The translations under genes and the position numbers were made by a program. Positions 63,647-64,000 of a stretch of 64,000 nt of DNA are shown piece after piece (positions within the stretch are counted from its first letter, which is position 1; every line of letters starts with the position of its first letter). The stretch spans positions 186,001 to 250,000 of the forward strand of contig VSJF01000004.1 in the NCBI GenBank assembly GCA_009739215.1, read 5' to 3'. Source of the stretch: Floccularia luteovirens (taxonomy: Eukaryota > Basidiomycota > Agaricomycetes > Agaricales > Squamanitaceae). The notes below the pieces were generated by a model that did not search any database, was not told the origin of the DNA, and worked only from the letters and a program-made list of their open reading frames with translations.

Positions 63647-63950
63647 CCTTCTGTTACTACGACCTCCAAAACCGCCTTTCCTTCCAATCGCTTGGGTGTT
63701 CATTCACATTTTCAAGAATAGAAACTTTCACCAACTTGACTCGAGGTGTAACGAAATGCGCAAATGCAGAACCTACCGTAAAGATAGCAACCCATTTCAA
63801 GTGGTGCATTACCTGTGATTTGCGTGCAAGGACTTCTCGACGCACGGGTGTTTCGAGGATTTCGGCCGTTATTTCTTCCCACTCCAAGTTCATGTTTAAC
63901 TTACCGGACTTCTGTGATGCTATCAAAAACGTGAATTGAGTATCTTCCAC
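63647..63950 (-). pseudogene. HotDog-family fragment, copy 5, frameshifted
   Basis: Only the first exon is recognisable: EILETPVRREVLARKSQ, a helix HHLKWVAIFTVGSAFAHFVT, PRVKLVKVSILENVNEHP. After HP the frame changes and the expected RLEGKAVLEVVVTEG lies one frame away, a one-base loss in a C/A run near 63692-63698. The following intron donor (GTTTGT) is present, but no downstream exon with the HotDog helix was found in the 400 bp that follow on this strand. It is closest to copy 4, 450 bp away and on the same strand, suggesting tandem duplication then decay. Confidence 0.6.
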
Positions 63951-64000
63951 ATCTTCTTCGTGTTATATAGAGTGAGATTATATTCTAAAAATCTGGTATA

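Overview
The window is nuclear DNA from a filamentous basidiomycete, most likely a mushroom-forming Agaricomycete. Genes are split by many short introns (about 45-75 nt, GT..AG with a few GC..AG), gene density is about one per 2 kb, and several families are typical of that group (DUF6593, DUF6699, a basidiomycete arrestin-like protein, an expanded HotDog thioesterase family). No rRNA, convincing tRNA, CRISPR array or intact transposon was seen. Coding spans below run from first ATG to stop with introns included. Exon joins were worked out by hand from splice signals and protein similarity known to me, not from transcripts.

Left part (1-12.6 kb): the 3' end of an unknown gene; the Mediator kinase CDK8/SSN3, head-to-head with the exomer subunit CHS5; the HOPS subunit VPS41, facing the TFIID subunit TAF4; and a CCCH/FG nucleoporin of the NUP42/Amo1 type. 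About 2.5 kb with no recognisable gene follows.

Middle (15-32.3 kb): mitochondrial ribosomal protein uL13m, an unassigned acidic nuclear-looking protein, a second 1.8-kb gene-poor stretch, the TPR protein TTC27/Emw1, a DUF6593 protein, EMC6, aspartate-semialdehyde dehydrogenase (HOM2), exosome subunit RRP43 and the very exon-rich SMC5.

Accessory block (32.5-42 kb): three HotDog thioesterase-like genes, a cyclin, an AlkB-like dioxygenase and a shortened arrestin-like gene, separated by gene-poor DNA. Two more HotDog members lie at the right end (62.4-64 kb); one has lost the HGG motif and the other is a broken 5' fragment.

Right part (42-62 kb): a large low-complexity coiled-coil protein of unknown function, an alpha/beta hydrolase, a SAP18 homologue with a long RGG/RS tail, a DUF6699 protein, an MFS sugar transporter, NEDD8/RUB1, an adenylate-kinase-like P-loop protein, a La/xRRM (LARP7/Pof8-like) protein and a NADAR-domain protein.

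Most genes are housekeeping genes of transcription, RNA processing, trafficking and genome maintenance and do not form a pathway cluster. The main oddities are: apparent frameshifts in several otherwise conserved genes, micro-exons (a 3-nt start exon, and 12- and 11-nt exons in EMC6), the HotDog family with intron loss and active-site decay, and the NADAR and LARP7-like proteins.
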